Shown one piece after another: positions 17,552 through 26,433 of a DNA stretch of 64,000 nucleotides. Source of the DNA: UBA8231 sp036011085 (GTDB taxonomy: Bacteria > Latescibacterota > UBA2968 > UBA8231); the NCBI GenBank assembly GCA_036011085.1, contig DASCMS010000008.1, positions 1 to 64,000 of the forward strand. Reading direction: 5' to 3'. The stretch's first letter is position 1. Every line of letters starts with the position of its first letter. The translations under genes and the position numbers were made by a program. The notes beneath the pieces were generated by a model. That model was not told where the DNA came from. It did not search any database and saw only the letters and a program-made list of their open reading frames with translations.

Positions 17552-18139
17552 CTACTGGCGGAGTGCCATGGCGACCACGTGGGTACCGCTCTGTTTCACC
17601 TTGCGATGGTTGCCGAAGGTCTCGCGGAACACACGTTTCACATAATCCTTCAGCCCCGCCACGGTGACGACCCACAGCGCCCCTCCGGGATGCAGGCGGC
17701 GGTGGGTCTGTGTCATCCAGAACTGCAGCAGTTCGCCGCCGACCTTGGCCGGGATGTTGGAGACCACCAGGTCAAAGTGCACGTCGGCAGGTACATGGCT
17801 GAAGCCGTTGGACAGATAGATCGAGGTGTTGGCACAGCCGTTGACGTCAGCATTCTTCTGCGCGTATTCGATGGCGACGAAGTCCTTGTCCACCATGTGC
17901 ACGTGGCCCGCAGGTGCCAGATGGGCAAGAGTCAGACCGATGGGCCCCCAGCCGCAACCCAGGTCGAGACAGGTCGCCTCTGGCTCTACCTCCAGCTGTT
18001 GCAGAAGCAGGGCGGTACCCGCGTCGATGCCCTTGGGATGGAACAGTCCCCAGGTGGTGGCAAAGCGGAAGTCCCTTCCACCCAGTCGGGCGTCGAAGTG
18101 CAGTTCGTGCGCCGCGGGCGCTGTCTGACCGGTCTTCAT
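17552..18139 (-). CDS. Class I SAM-dependent methyltransferase, RsmC/RlmG-like small-domain type
   Basis: 195 residues. 'CLDLGCGWGPIGLTLAHLAP' is motif I and 'MVDKD' ends beta 2. The position of the usual NPP(F/Y) motif reads 'SNIPAK', a variant that keeps the Asn and Pro. Related proteins methylate guanine in rRNA, but the altered motif makes the target uncertain. ATG 18139 has a GGAG site; a GTG one codon earlier is also possible. It diverges from the amidase over 57 bp. Confidence 0.85.
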   Translation of the reverse strand: MKTGQTAPAAHELHFDARLGGRDFRFATTWGLFHPKGIDAGTALLLQQLEVEPEATCLDLGCGWGPIGLTLAHLAPAGHVHMVDKDFVAIEYAQKNADVNGCANTSIYLSNGFSHVPADVHFDLVVSNIPAKVGGELLQFWMTQTHRRLHPGGALWVVTVAGLKDYVKRVFRETFGNHRKVKQSGTHVVAMALRQ

Positions 18140-18196
18140 CACACTCCTATATTAGCGCACCCGAACAGCGATTGCTCCCAACCACACAGAAAACGC

Positions 18197-18844
18197 ATGC
18201 ACATCGAAGAGCACCGAGTTGTCGGTGACGGCATCGAACACCGTACGTCACCCAACCACGGAGGACCCTTCCCCTCTGGCGCCCCGGACACGCTCGTGCT
18301 GCACTTCACTGCCGGCGACCACGTGGATTGGGCGATCGACAGACTCTGCGACCCGACGCCCGGCCAGCGGGTATCATCCCATCTTGTGGTCAGCCGGAGC
18401 AGTGCCATAACCCAGTTGCTGCCCCTCGACACGATCGCCTGGCATGCCGGGCGTTCCACATGGCATGGGCGTACCGAATTCAATGGCTTCAGTCTGGGGA
18501 TCGAAATCGACAACGCCGGGCGTCTGCTGCCGCAAGGCGAGTCCTTCGTCAGCTGGAAGGGGACGGAGTACGCCGCCGCCGATGCGGTACGCGGCATCCA
18601 CCGCAACGAGAGCGAATCCAGCTGGTGGCACCGGTATCCGCAGGCGCAACTGGAGGCAATTGAAACTCTGTGCCGTCTGCTCATAGATCGGTATGGGATC
18701 CACACGATCCTCGGCCACGAGGAGATCTCCCCCCAGCGCAAGGACGACCCGGGCCCGGCGTTTCCTCTCGACGAGATGCGTCGGCGGCTTCTGCCCGAAT
18801 CGGTTGCCGGCTACGACGCCACCGCCGGCGCGTCCCCGGCCTGA
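18197..18844 (+). CDS. N-acetylmuramoyl-L-alanine amidase, amidase_2/AmpD-like
   Basis: 215 residues. Zinc ligands are visible: H36 in 'VLHFTAG', H174 in 'ILGHEEISP' and D184 in 'RKDDPGP'. This is the AmpD-type amidase that cuts the bond between MurNAc and L-Ala. No signal peptide, so it probably acts in the cytosol on recycled muropeptides. That fits with the dipeptide epimerase at 10.8 kb, which would process the freed L-Ala-D-Glu. Its end overlaps the frameshifted kinase by 34 bp, tail to tail. Confidence 0.88.
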   Translation: MHIEEHRVVGDGIEHRTSPNHGGPFPSGAPDTLVLHFTAGDHVDWAIDRLCDPTPGQRVSSHLVVSRSSAITQLLPLDTIAWHAGRSTWHGRTEFNGFSLGIEIDNAGRLLPQGESFVSWKGTEYAAADAVRGIHRNESESSWWHRYPQAQLEAIETLCRLLIDRYGIHTILGHEEISPQRKDDPGPAFPLDEMRRRLLPESVAGYDATAGASPA

Positions 18845-19425
18845 GCGTCGCCGCGGCGTTGCCGCAACAGGCTCACGGCCTCCCGCATCACGCGCTCCAC
18901 ATCTTCCCGCTCGAAAGGTTTTGCCAGGCGCAGGTCGACGGCGTCCTGAGCGTCGGCGGAGCCGCCCGGATCCCAGCCCGTCATCAGCACGATGACCGTA
19001 TCGGCTTGGCGGGCCCTGGCTTCGGCGGCCACCTCCAGGCCGGAGGCCTCGGCCATGACCCAGTCGCTGAGCACGATGTCATAGTCCGCTTCGGCGAGTC
19101 GGCGCAGACCTTCGCCGCCGTGAATGGCGGTGTCGACGGTGTGGTCGGCCAGGATTGGTGGGACCAGTTCGAGCACCCGCGGTTCGTCGTCGTCGACGAG
19201 AATACGAAGCCCTGCGCCCATGGCCGAGCCATTGTCGATGATCTGCTCGGCAACGGCTTCGACGGAGGCGACGGGCATACGGATGGCAAAGGTGGTTCCC
19301 TTCCCGAGCACACTGTCGACGGTGACCGTACCGCCGAGAGTACCCACCAGACCCCACACCGTACTGAGGCCCAGGCCGGTGCCCGCCGTTTCACCCTTGG
19401 TCGTGTAGAAGGGCTCGAAGATGCG
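18811..19425 (-). pseudogene. C-terminal part (end of HATPase + receiver) of the frameshifted hybrid histidine kinase
   Basis: This frame picks up exactly where the upstream frame breaks: 'RRIFEPFYTTKGETAGTGLGL' completes the ATPase domain G-box. A receiver domain follows, with 'ILVDDDEPRV', phosphoacceptor Asp in 'IVLSDWVM', 'LMTGWD' and Lys in 'LAKPFE'. It has no convincing start of its own. Restoring two bases (for example a lost CG in ACGCGCATC, near 19424) would join it in frame to the 5' part. Confidence 0.75.
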
Positions 19426-21760
19426 TCTCTTCGTCCATACCGGTGCCGGTGTCGGCAACACGAATGCTGGCGGTATCACCATCGCCATCGAGTCGTGTGG
19501 ACAGCGAGATCGTACCGCCCTCTGGCATGGCGTCCACGGCGTTGAAGATCAGATTGGAGAGAATCTCCTCCCAGGCTGAACCCTGAGACAGGATGGGAGG
19601 CACTGGTTGCAGGTCGAGCTCGACCTCCACGTGGCGGCCACTCAGCTGCGGCTCGGTGCGCCACTTCGGGCTGGTGATGTCGACGATATCCGTCACCACC
19701 TGACAGAGGTCGACATGGTCGACGTCGGCCATGTCGATGGGGCGGCCGAAAGTCTGGATTCGACGGACAATCGCCGAGCAGCGACGGGCTGACTCGAGGA
19801 TTCGCAGCGTGTCCTGACGGATCGGCTCCGGCACATCTTCATGCAAGGAGATCAACTCGGCGTTGCCGACTACGACGGTGAGCAGGTTGTTGAAATTGTG
19901 CGCCACCCCGGCGGCCATCTCGCCGAGAGCGCGCAGTTTCTCCGCCTGAGCCAGCTGTTCACGAAAACGGATCGTCGCCTGTTCGCGCTCGCGCCGCTGG
20001 GTGATGTCACGACCGATGGCGTGGATGCCGACGGGAGCGCCGGCCTCGACAATCCAGCGCGAGACGACTTCGAAGGTCGCTTCCGAATCCCCCTGGCGCA
20101 GAAACGCAGCTTCCACCAGAGGCCGCGACGTCCCTGGCGGCACCGCCTGCATCGACTCGCCCACACGTTCCCGTTGGGCGGGGGCAATCAGGTCCAGCAA
20201 TGGCCGCCCGCGCAACTGATCGAAGGTGTAACCCAGGAAGGCGAGCCCCGCCTTGTTGACGGTGAGGATGCGGTGCTGCAGATCGCAGGTGAAGACGAGA
20301 TCCTGGGCGTTGTCGAACAGATCCCGGTAGGCACGCTCGGATTCTTCCAGGGCTTCGCGAGACCGGGACAAGGCACCGGCCATGTCGTTGAAAGACTCGG
20401 CCAGCTCACCCAGTTCGGAGCGCGAACGGTCGACGATACGGTGCTGCAGATCGCCGGTGGCAAGACGTCGCGTGCCTTCCACGAGGGCACCCACCGGCCG
20501 TGTGATCCGCCGTGCCCCGAGGAAGCTCAGGGCCGTGGCCAGCGCCAGCACCAGGGCGCCAACTCCCAGCAAGGTCTCTTCCAGGGCATCGAGGAAGGCG
20601 AAGGCGCGGTCGAGGGAACGCTGCGTCAGGTAGCGGATGGCTTGTCCGTCATCGTCACCCTGCCGCAACCCGAAGGTCTCGATGCGACTCAAGTACGTCT
20701 CACCGTCGACGACGGTTTCGAAGGGGAGAGCCTCGGCGTCTCTGGCAGGCAGCTGGAACTCGAGGGAGTCTCTGGCGGCCCCGATCCATGTGGAGGCGAT
20801 GACACGGCCTTCGTGATCGAAGAAACTGACGTGGCTGCGGGTCATGTCCCGCAGTTCCCCTGCCAGGGCATCGTTGATCTCCAGACCCGTGATCAGGGTG
20901 CCCACGAGACGATCAGGCGACCACACTGGAACCACGTCCACATGGAACAGTCGTCGTCCCTCGATGCGGAGACGGGCGTCGGGCCGGCCGCTCAGTCCCT
21001 GGCGGACGGACGGCCACGCCGACAGGTCGCGGCCGCTGTCGATGCGGCGCGCGATGATGTCGAGGGGCCTACCCTCGGCGTCACTCAGCATTGCCAGGTC
21101 GGCGACAAACAGCTCCAGCAGTTGGGCGACGAGATCTCCGTCCTCACTCTCAGCCGCCAGATGGGACGTCACCTCCGCGACGGCGGTGGCCAGTTCGTCG
21201 GGGGCAGGTGGTCTCTGGCCAGCGTCGGCGATCCGGCCGACGGTGATCGTCGTAGCAGCGACGTCGGCCGAACGTACGGCGTAGTCGACACCGTCCACCG
21301 TCCACAGCTGGCGACCGTCCTCGAAGCGTCGCTGCTCCACCTCCTTCGGCCGTGACAGCTCCAGCTGCGCCAAAGCCGTTCCCTGGGGATCTGTGGTGAT
21401 GAACAGTTCGCTGCCCAGGATGCTCTGAAAACGACGGGACACACCCAACACGGTGCGGGCCAGGGCTTCCGGGTCGGCCTCGGGCAGATCGAAAGAGGCC
21501 GAGAAGCGCGGATCTTCGGCCACCACGTGGCTCTGCTTCCGTAGCCAGCCGGCCCGCAGTACGAGAAAGCGCTCGAACACAGCCCCCGTCGTCACCAGTT
21601 CTTCGGTGATCTCGGCGCGCACCTGACTGCGAACGAAGGCATCGATGATGCCCATGCTCAGCCCCAGCAGGACGACGACGATACCCAGGGTGAACAGCAG
21701 CAACCGATCCCGCAGGGAAAAACCACGGGTTGGCCGAACCGAGGGGAGCGGGGCCGGCAT
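19391..21760 (-). CDS. Membrane-bound hybrid sensor histidine kinase, N-terminal part (frameshifted near 19424)
   Basis: 789 codons up to the stop, of which the last ~10 are out-of-frame junk. Order of domains: transmembrane helix ('LLLFTLGIVVVLLGLSMGII'), a large ~340-residue extracytoplasmic sensor of double-Cache-like length, a second helix ('GVGALVLALATALSFL'), HAMP, PAS ('YRDLFDNAQDLVFTCD'), HisKA ('GEMAAGVAHNFNNLL', phospho-His) and HATPase ('LIFNAVDAMPEGG', 'DTGTGMDEET'). The ATG overlaps the cupredoxin stop by one base (TGATG), so it is the third gene of the operon. Without the receiver frame the product loses the end of its ATPase domain. Confidence 0.85.
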   Translation of the reverse strand: MPAPLPSVRPTRGFSLRDRLLLFTLGIVVVLLGLSMGIIDAFVRSQVRAEITEELVTTGAVFERFLVLRAGWLRKQSHVVAEDPRFSASFDLPEADPEALARTVLGVSRRFQSILGSELFITTDPQGTALAQLELSRPKEVEQRRFEDGRQLWTVDGVDYAVRSADVAATTITVGRIADAGQRPPAPDELATAVAEVTSHLAAESEDGDLVAQLLELFVADLAMLSDAEGRPLDIIARRIDSGRDLSAWPSVRQGLSGRPDARLRIEGRRLFHVDVVPVWSPDRLVGTLITGLEINDALAGELRDMTRSHVSFFDHEGRVIASTWIGAARDSLEFQLPARDAEALPFETVVDGETYLSRIETFGLRQGDDDGQAIRYLTQRSLDRAFAFLDALEETLLGVGALVLALATALSFLGARRITRPVGALVEGTRRLATGDLQHRIVDRSRSELGELAESFNDMAGALSRSREALEESERAYRDLFDNAQDLVFTCDLQHRILTVNKAGLAFLGYTFDQLRGRPLLDLIAPAQRERVGESMQAVPPGTSRPLVEAAFLRQGDSEATFEVVSRWIVEAGAPVGIHAIGRDITQRREREQATIRFREQLAQAEKLRALGEMAAGVAHNFNNLLTVVVGNAELISLHEDVPEPIRQDTLRILESARRCSAIVRRIQTFGRPIDMADVDHVDLCQVVTDIVDITSPKWRTEPQLSGRHVEVELDLQPVPPILSQGSAWEEILSNLIFNAVDAMPEGGTISLSTRLDGDGDTASIRVADTGTGMDEETHLRALLHDQG

Positions 21761-22440
21761 CAGAAAGAGAGTTCGAGTGTGGCGGACTTGCCGTCGGTGG
21801 CGGTGACGGTGCGGCGCAGGTTGGCACGTGTCGGATGCCAGGCCACGAGGGACCAGGTGCCGGCAGGAACGTCACGCAGCTGGAAGTGGCCACTGGCATC
21901 GGGTACGGTGAATGCCGGGTTTTGGCGCACGAGGATGAAGGCTTTCATCCCGGGGTGGATCTCGCAGCGTACGACGACGACGGCGGGATCGGCAAAGACC
22001 TGCAGGCGCGTGTCGCCCTGCCCAAAGCGGCCCAGGTCAAAGCGATCTCCGGCGACGACGGAAAAGACGTTGTGGTAGTAGTTGTCGTCGTTCGGGAAGG
22101 ACACGGTACGCCCCCGCAACACCGGCAGGACGCGGGGCACGAAGCGGTCGTGGTGCTGACGCATCAACGCCGGTTCAGCGGGGATCGTCCAGCCGTCGCC
22201 CAGTGTCGGCAGGTCCTCCAGGTAAACGACGACACTCTGTACCGGTGCCGATGGCGCCTCGTAAGTATGGGAAGCGCGGTAGGCACCACGATAGTATCGT
22301 GGGGGACGCTCGCCTCGCTGTGGCAGGCTCACCGACACAGTGCCCGTGATCGTGCCGCCAGCATCGGCAGCGGCGGTGCTGGCAAGGTAGAACCCGACAG
22401 CGCAGAGCCCGGTCACGACTCGCCATCGGCGCCGGGCCAT
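21760..22440 (-). CDS. Periplasmic cupredoxin-like protein with a carboxypeptidase-regulatory-like strand region
   Basis: 226 residues with a signal peptide (MARRRWRVV, hydrophobic core, cut near ADA). The type-I copper ligand set is present: His in 'NDDNYYHNVFSV', then Cys, His and Met in 'RCEIHPGMKAF'. The C-terminal ~45 residues ('PDASGHFQLRDVPAGTWSLV') form a carboxypeptidase-regulatory-like module. Similar proteins are often labelled methylamine-utilisation proteins without proof. It overlaps both neighbours by one base, so porin, cupredoxin and kinase are translationally coupled, suggesting periplasmic redox or copper sensing. Confidence 0.8.
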   Translation of the reverse strand: MARRRWRVVTGLCAVGFYLASTAAADAGGTITGTVSVSLPQRGERPPRYYRGAYRASHTYEAPSAPVQSVVVYLEDLPTLGDGWTIPAEPALMRQHHDRFVPRVLPVLRGRTVSFPNDDNYYHNVFSVVAGDRFDLGRFGQGDTRLQVFADPAVVVVRCEIHPGMKAFILVRQNPAFTVPDASGHFQLRDVPAGTWSLVAWHPTRANLRRTVTATDGKSATLELSF

Positions 22441-23699
22441 CAGAAGCGAACCGTCAGCTGCGAGCCGAGGATGCTGTCGTCGTCGTCACCGCTATCGTCG
22501 ATGGCATTCACCTGGGCTGTGACCTTGACGAGGATCTCGTCGGTGAACCAGTAGCCGGTGCCGAATTCGTAGCGGTCCACATCCCAATCCCAGTTGACCC
22601 CCCTGTCGCTGGGACCGCCGTCGCCGATCGTTCCGTAACGCAGCCCACTGTAACGCCCACCGGCAAACCAGCCGGGCCGCAGTTTGTAGCGCCCCTCCAA
22701 ATAGAATCCGTTCACTGTGAGGTCACGTCGGCTACCACCGGCATCGACGATGTTGGGCGATTCCCATCGATTGGCCGCCCACTCACCGATCAGGGACAGA
22801 TGCCGCCACTCGTATTCGGCCGACACACCGACGATCTCCTGCACGAAGTCCTCCACCTCATCGCCCGGGGCCAGGCCCTCGGCCACGGCGTGGTCCAGGT
22901 ATGGGGCCCGGGCCCAGGACGTGCGCAGCAGCAGGCCGGTGAAGGGGACGAATCCCAAGCGGGCCGCCAGTTGCCGGCCATCATTGTTGTCTGATGCGTT
23001 CGCCTTCGGGTCGGATAACGAACCCTGGGTCACGGCGAACAGATACTCGAAACGCCACACAGAGCCGATGATGTTGCCGCCAAAGTCCCAACAGGAGTCG
23101 TAGACCATGGGCAGACCGGAGAAGGCGCTGCTGGCGCCACCCCCCTCGTACCCGGTGAAGACATCCGGCGTTCCCTGACCCCGGTGCAGGAGCAGATCGG
23201 CATTGTCCGCCGGCAGCTGATTGCTGCGCAGGGAGGAGGAGTAGTGATACATCAACGGATACCCGAGGACGGGATTGCTGTCGGTGTAGGAGCGCTCGGT
23301 GAAGTGCCCGAATGGGGTGGGGATCTTGCCGAACTGCAGATGCAGGTCAAAACCGTCGCGGACCACGGCGGTGTAGCGGGCCCAGGTTCGCAGGAAAGAG
23401 TTGAGCGAGGCTCGCGCCGAGGGATCGACCACAAGATGGTTGAACACGGTGAGGCGGTCGCTGGCGACGATGTCGGTGAAGAGACTGAGGTTGATATGAC
23501 TGAAGGGGGAGTTGCCACGTCGTTGCCGGTTGACGGCCAGGGCGCGCCCCGAGCTGGACGACAACTGCAGATCCACCGTGCCGTAGGAGTAGACCTCGAC
23601 ACCCTCTCCCGCCTGGGCGACGGCCTGGTTGGTCCGACACAGAGCGAGGGACAGGCCCAGGACCGCCAGGGCCAGGAGTTTTGCACCGTACATGGTCAT
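22440..23699 (-). CDS. Outer-membrane beta-barrel (porin-like) protein
   Basis: 419 residues. Signal peptide with cut near 'AVAQA'. The body alternates polar and aromatic residues in many short strands, and the protein ends in Phe ('QLTVRF'), the usual outer-membrane assembly signal. Blocks such as 'LQFGKIPTPFGHF' and 'GRYKLRPGWFAGGRYSGL' resemble porins grouped with phosphate-selective or uncharacterised barrels. I used ATG 23699; ATG 23693 is equally possible. First gene of the minus-strand operon. Confidence 0.75.
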   Translation of the reverse strand: MTMYGAKLLALAVLGLSLALCRTNQAVAQAGEGVEVYSYGTVDLQLSSSSGRALAVNRQRRGNSPFSHINLSLFTDIVASDRLTVFNHLVVDPSARASLNSFLRTWARYTAVVRDGFDLHLQFGKIPTPFGHFTERSYTDSNPVLGYPLMYHYSSSLRSNQLPADNADLLLHRGQGTPDVFTGYEGGGASSAFSGLPMVYDSCWDFGGNIIGSVWRFEYLFAVTQGSLSDPKANASDNNDGRQLAARLGFVPFTGLLLRTSWARAPYLDHAVAEGLAPGDEVEDFVQEIVGVSAEYEWRHLSLIGEWAANRWESPNIVDAGGSRRDLTVNGFYLEGRYKLRPGWFAGGRYSGLRYGTIGDGGPSDRGVNWDWDVDRYEFGTGYWFTDEILVKVTAQVNAIDDSGDDDDSILGSQLTVRF

Positions 23700-23712
23700 A
23701 CCGATCAAAAGT

Positions 23713-23730
23713 AGCGGCGACGAAGCCGCT
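23713..23730. promoter_or_regulatory. Inverted repeat in the porin/FAD-enzyme divergent promoter region
   Basis: Perfect 6-bp arms AGCGGC/GCCGCT separated by 6 bp, 14 bp upstream of the porin ATG. Could be an operator or a leader hairpin. Confidence 0.25.
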
Positions 23731-23734
23731 CGGC

Positions 23735-23749
23735 TGTGAATCGGTCACA
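23735..23749. promoter_or_regulatory. TGTGA-N5-TCACA inverted repeat, possible CRP/FNR-like operator
   Basis: Perfect arms TGTGA and TCACA with centre ATCGG, in the 143-bp gap between the porin operon and the FAD enzyme. CRP sites have a 6-bp centre, so this is one base short and may bind a related factor. Confidence 0.3.
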
Positions 23750-23842
23750 TTCGGAAACTGAAGATGAATAAGGTCGGCAGTGCCCTGGTGGGCAACCCTA
23801 CAAGTGTTTGCGCCACAGGGCCATGTAGGTAGCTTGACGGCC

Positions 23843-25423
23843 ATGTCAGAGGACGACTACGACGGCATCATTCTCGGGTCGGGGCACAACAGCCTGGTGT
23901 TGCAGGCCTATCTGTGTCGAGCCGGTCTGCGCGTGCTCAGCCTGGAGTGCAACGATGTCGCCGGCGGCGGGCTGTGCACCGAGCAATGGCCCGCCGGGTC
24001 CGGCTTCCGGCACAATACACACTCCTTCTATCACCGGGGTCTGACCCAGCAGCCCTGGTACACCGATCTCGACCTGGAGCGGCACGGCGCCCGCTACATC
24101 GAGCCCGATCTCAATGTCGCCATGCTGCTGCCGGACGGTGCGGGGGTGCTGGAATGGTGGACCGACTTCGAGCGCACCGCAGACTCTTTCGCCCGACTCA
24201 GCCAGCGCGATGCCGAGACTCTGCGGCGCTGGCGGCAGGCCTTCCTGCCCGTGGTCCGGGACATCCTCGTGCCCGAAGCGCAGGCGCCCCCAGTGCCGTC
24301 GCCGGAACGCACGCAACGCCTGCAACAGACACCAGCCGGCCGCCTGCTGCTGGAGACCAGCAGGATGTCTCCGCGCGACTTCGTCCTGCGCGAATTCGAG
24401 CATCCCGCGGTTCAGGCCGGTCTGCTGTTCTTCAATGGTCTGCGCGAAGTCGACCTGCGAGCCACCGGGTTCGGCCATCACATCCCGGCGCTGCTGGCCG
24501 CCGATGGCAAGGCGCAGATGTGTGTCGGCGGCTCGGCTCGACTGGCCGAAGCGCTCACGGCCTCGATCAGGGAGGCGGGGGGAGCCGTTCGCACAGGAGT
24601 TACCCCGGCCTGCATCCTCGTCGAGCGCGGCCCCGACGGGCAAGACCGTGTCACCGGGGTGGAGACGACGGCAGGAGAACGGATCAAGGCACGACAGTTC
24701 GTCGTCTCGGGTCTGAATCCGCAGCAGACGTTCATCGACCTCATCGATGCCGCCTACCTGCCCGGCCCGTGGCGTGAGGCAGCGGCGGCGTTTCGCTACA
24801 ATCTGCTGGCGCCGCTGTTCGGACTCTATCTCAACCTCGACGAAGCCCCACGATACACCGCCACCGAACAACATCCCGAGCTCGAGAATGCTTTCATGGT
24901 ACTTCTGGGACTGGAGTCGGTGGAGGATTTCGACGAGATGGTCCGGTCCCACGAACAAGGCAGGATCCCGCCGACAGTGATGTGGGGCAGTTGTCCTACA
25001 CAGTTCGATGGGACACAGGCACCGGTTGGGGGACACACGGCATTCATGTGGGAGAAGGTTCCCTATCGGCTGGGCGGCAGCCCCGGCAACTGGGACGCAG
25101 AGGCAGAGATACACGGCCGACGCATGCTGGCGCGCTGGCAGGAGTACGCCCCCAACCTTCAGGGCACCGTGCGTCAGTCCCTCATTCGCCCGGTGCACGA
25201 GATCCCTGCGCTGCTGCCGAACATGCAGGACGCCGATCTGCTGGTGGGCAGCCTGGGACACGGCCAGGTGGGCTATGATCGACCGTTCCCGGGGGCAGGC
25301 CACTACCGCGGTCACCTGGACGGTCTCTATCTGTGTGGTTCGTGTTGTCATCCGTCGGGGAACGTGACGGGACTGCCCGGGTACAACGCCGCCCAGGTGC
25401 TGCTGTCAGATCTCGGCCTTTGA
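23843..25423 (+). CDS. Phytoene desaturase-like FAD/NAD(P)-dependent oxidoreductase
   Basis: 526 residues. The N-terminal dinucleotide-binding loop reads 'IILGSGHNSLVLQAYLCRAG' followed by an acidic 'LSLE', the pattern of the 'GAGHNGLV' branch (PYROXD2-like) of carotenoid desaturase relatives. The C-terminal FAD region is 'GLYLCGSCCHPSGNVTGLPG'. Members of this branch are flavoenzymes of mostly unknown substrate; no other carotenoid genes are nearby. ATG 23843 is right before the Rossmann fold. The ABC exporter operon follows 32 bp later. Confidence 0.85.
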   Translation: MSEDDYDGIILGSGHNSLVLQAYLCRAGLRVLSLECNDVAGGGLCTEQWPAGSGFRHNTHSFYHRGLTQQPWYTDLDLERHGARYIEPDLNVAMLLPDGAGVLEWWTDFERTADSFARLSQRDAETLRRWRQAFLPVVRDILVPEAQAPPVPSPERTQRLQQTPAGRLLLETSRMSPRDFVLREFEHPAVQAGLLFFNGLREVDLRATGFGHHIPALLAADGKAQMCVGGSARLAEALTASIREAGGAVRTGVTPACILVERGPDGQDRVTGVETTAGERIKARQFVVSGLNPQQTFIDLIDAAYLPGPWREAAAAFRYNLLAPLFGLYLNLDEAPRYTATEQHPELENAFMVLLGLESVEDFDEMVRSHEQGRIPPTVMWGSCPTQFDGTQAPVGGHTAFMWEKVPYRLGGSPGNWDAEAEIHGRRMLARWQEYAPNLQGTVRQSLIRPVHEIPALLPNMQDADLLVGSLGHGQVGYDRPFPGAGHYRGHLDGLYLCGSCCHPSGNVTGLPGYNAAQVLLSDLGL

Positions 25424-25455
25424 CGCCGCCGCACCCCGCACCGAAGATCACTGGC

Positions 25456-26433
25456 ATGCCTGCCCTGCACTGTGATGCCCTGTCGAAGACCTATCGCGTA
25501 CCCGAGCGCGACCCCGGTCTGCTGAATGCCGCCAAGAGCCTGTTCCACCGTCGCACGCGGGACGTGGAGGCCGTGAAGACGGTTTCCTTCGATGTGGCGC
25601 CCGGCGAAGTCGTGGGGTTTCTCGGTCCCAACGGTGCCGGCAAGACGACGACGTTGAAGATGCTTTCCGGTCTGCTCAATCCCTCCGGCGGCCGGGTGCG
25701 CGTTCTGGACTATGAACCGTTTCGTCGCCAACGTGAGTTTCTGCGGCAGATCACGCTGGTCATGGGCAATCGCAACCAGCTGGTCTGGGACCTGCCCGTG
25801 GCCGATTCCTTCGAGCGCAATCGGGCCATCTACCGGCTGCCGCGGCCGGAGTTTGCCCGCACAGTCGACGAACTGTCCGAGCTGCTCGACCTCGGTGACC
25901 TGTTGCGCAAGCCGACACGCAACCTGTCGCTGGGCGAACGGATGAAATGCGAGATTGCCGCCGCCCTGCTGCACCGGCCACAGATTCTGTTTCTCGACGA
26001 GCCAACCCTGGGCCTCGACGTGACCATGCAGCGGCGCATCCGGGCCTTCATCGCCGACTACAACCAGCGGGTGGGTGCCACGGTACTGCTCACCAGCCAT
26101 TACATGGCGGATGTCGAAGCGCTGTGTGAACGTGTCGTCGTCATCCATCACGGCCAGCTGCTGTTCGACGGGGCGTTGGCCGATCTCGTGCAGCGGTTCT
26201 CACCACACAAGACGATCGTGGTCGATCTCGAAGGCGAGGGATTCGACCTGAGCGCTTACAGCAGTACCGTCAATGTAGAAGGCAACCGGGCGACCCTGCT
26301 GGTGCCCAAAGAGGATACGGCGCGCGTCACCGGTCGGTTGCTGGCCGACCTGCCCGTGGTCGACCTGACGGTGGAAGAGCCTCCCATCGAGGAGGTGATC
26401 GAGCAGGTTTTCAGCCAGGAGGCGGCGACGTGA
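25456..26433 (+). CDS. ABC-2 type exporter ATP-binding protein
   Basis: 325 residues. Walker A 'GPNGAGKTT', signature 'LSLGERMKCEIAAALL', Walker B 'ILFLDEPTLGLD' and H-loop 'LLTSHY' are all intact. The ~80-residue C-terminal extension is typical of the ABC-2 subgroup that works with two membrane partners. The stop overlaps the GTG of the first permease (GTGA). Substrate unknown; export of a small molecule or polymer is likely. Confidence 0.93.
   Translation: MPALHCDALSKTYRVPERDPGLLNAAKSLFHRRTRDVEAVKTVSFDVAPGEVVGFLGPNGAGKTTTLKMLSGLLNPSGGRVRVLDYEPFRRQREFLRQITLVMGNRNQLVWDLPVADSFERNRAIYRLPRPEFARTVDELSELLDLGDLLRKPTRNLSLGERMKCEIAAALLHRPQILFLDEPTLGLDVTMQRRIRAFIADYNQRVGATVLLTSHYMADVEALCERVVVIHHGQLLFDGALADLVQRFSPHKTIVVDLEGEGFDLSAYSSTVNVEGNRATLLVPKEDTARVTGRLLADLPVVDLTVEEPPIEEVIEQVFSQEAAT

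Noticed and set aside
23846..25351. 501-codon open frame antisense to the FAD enzyme
   Set aside because: Shadow of a gene with an intact dinucleotide-binding fold.
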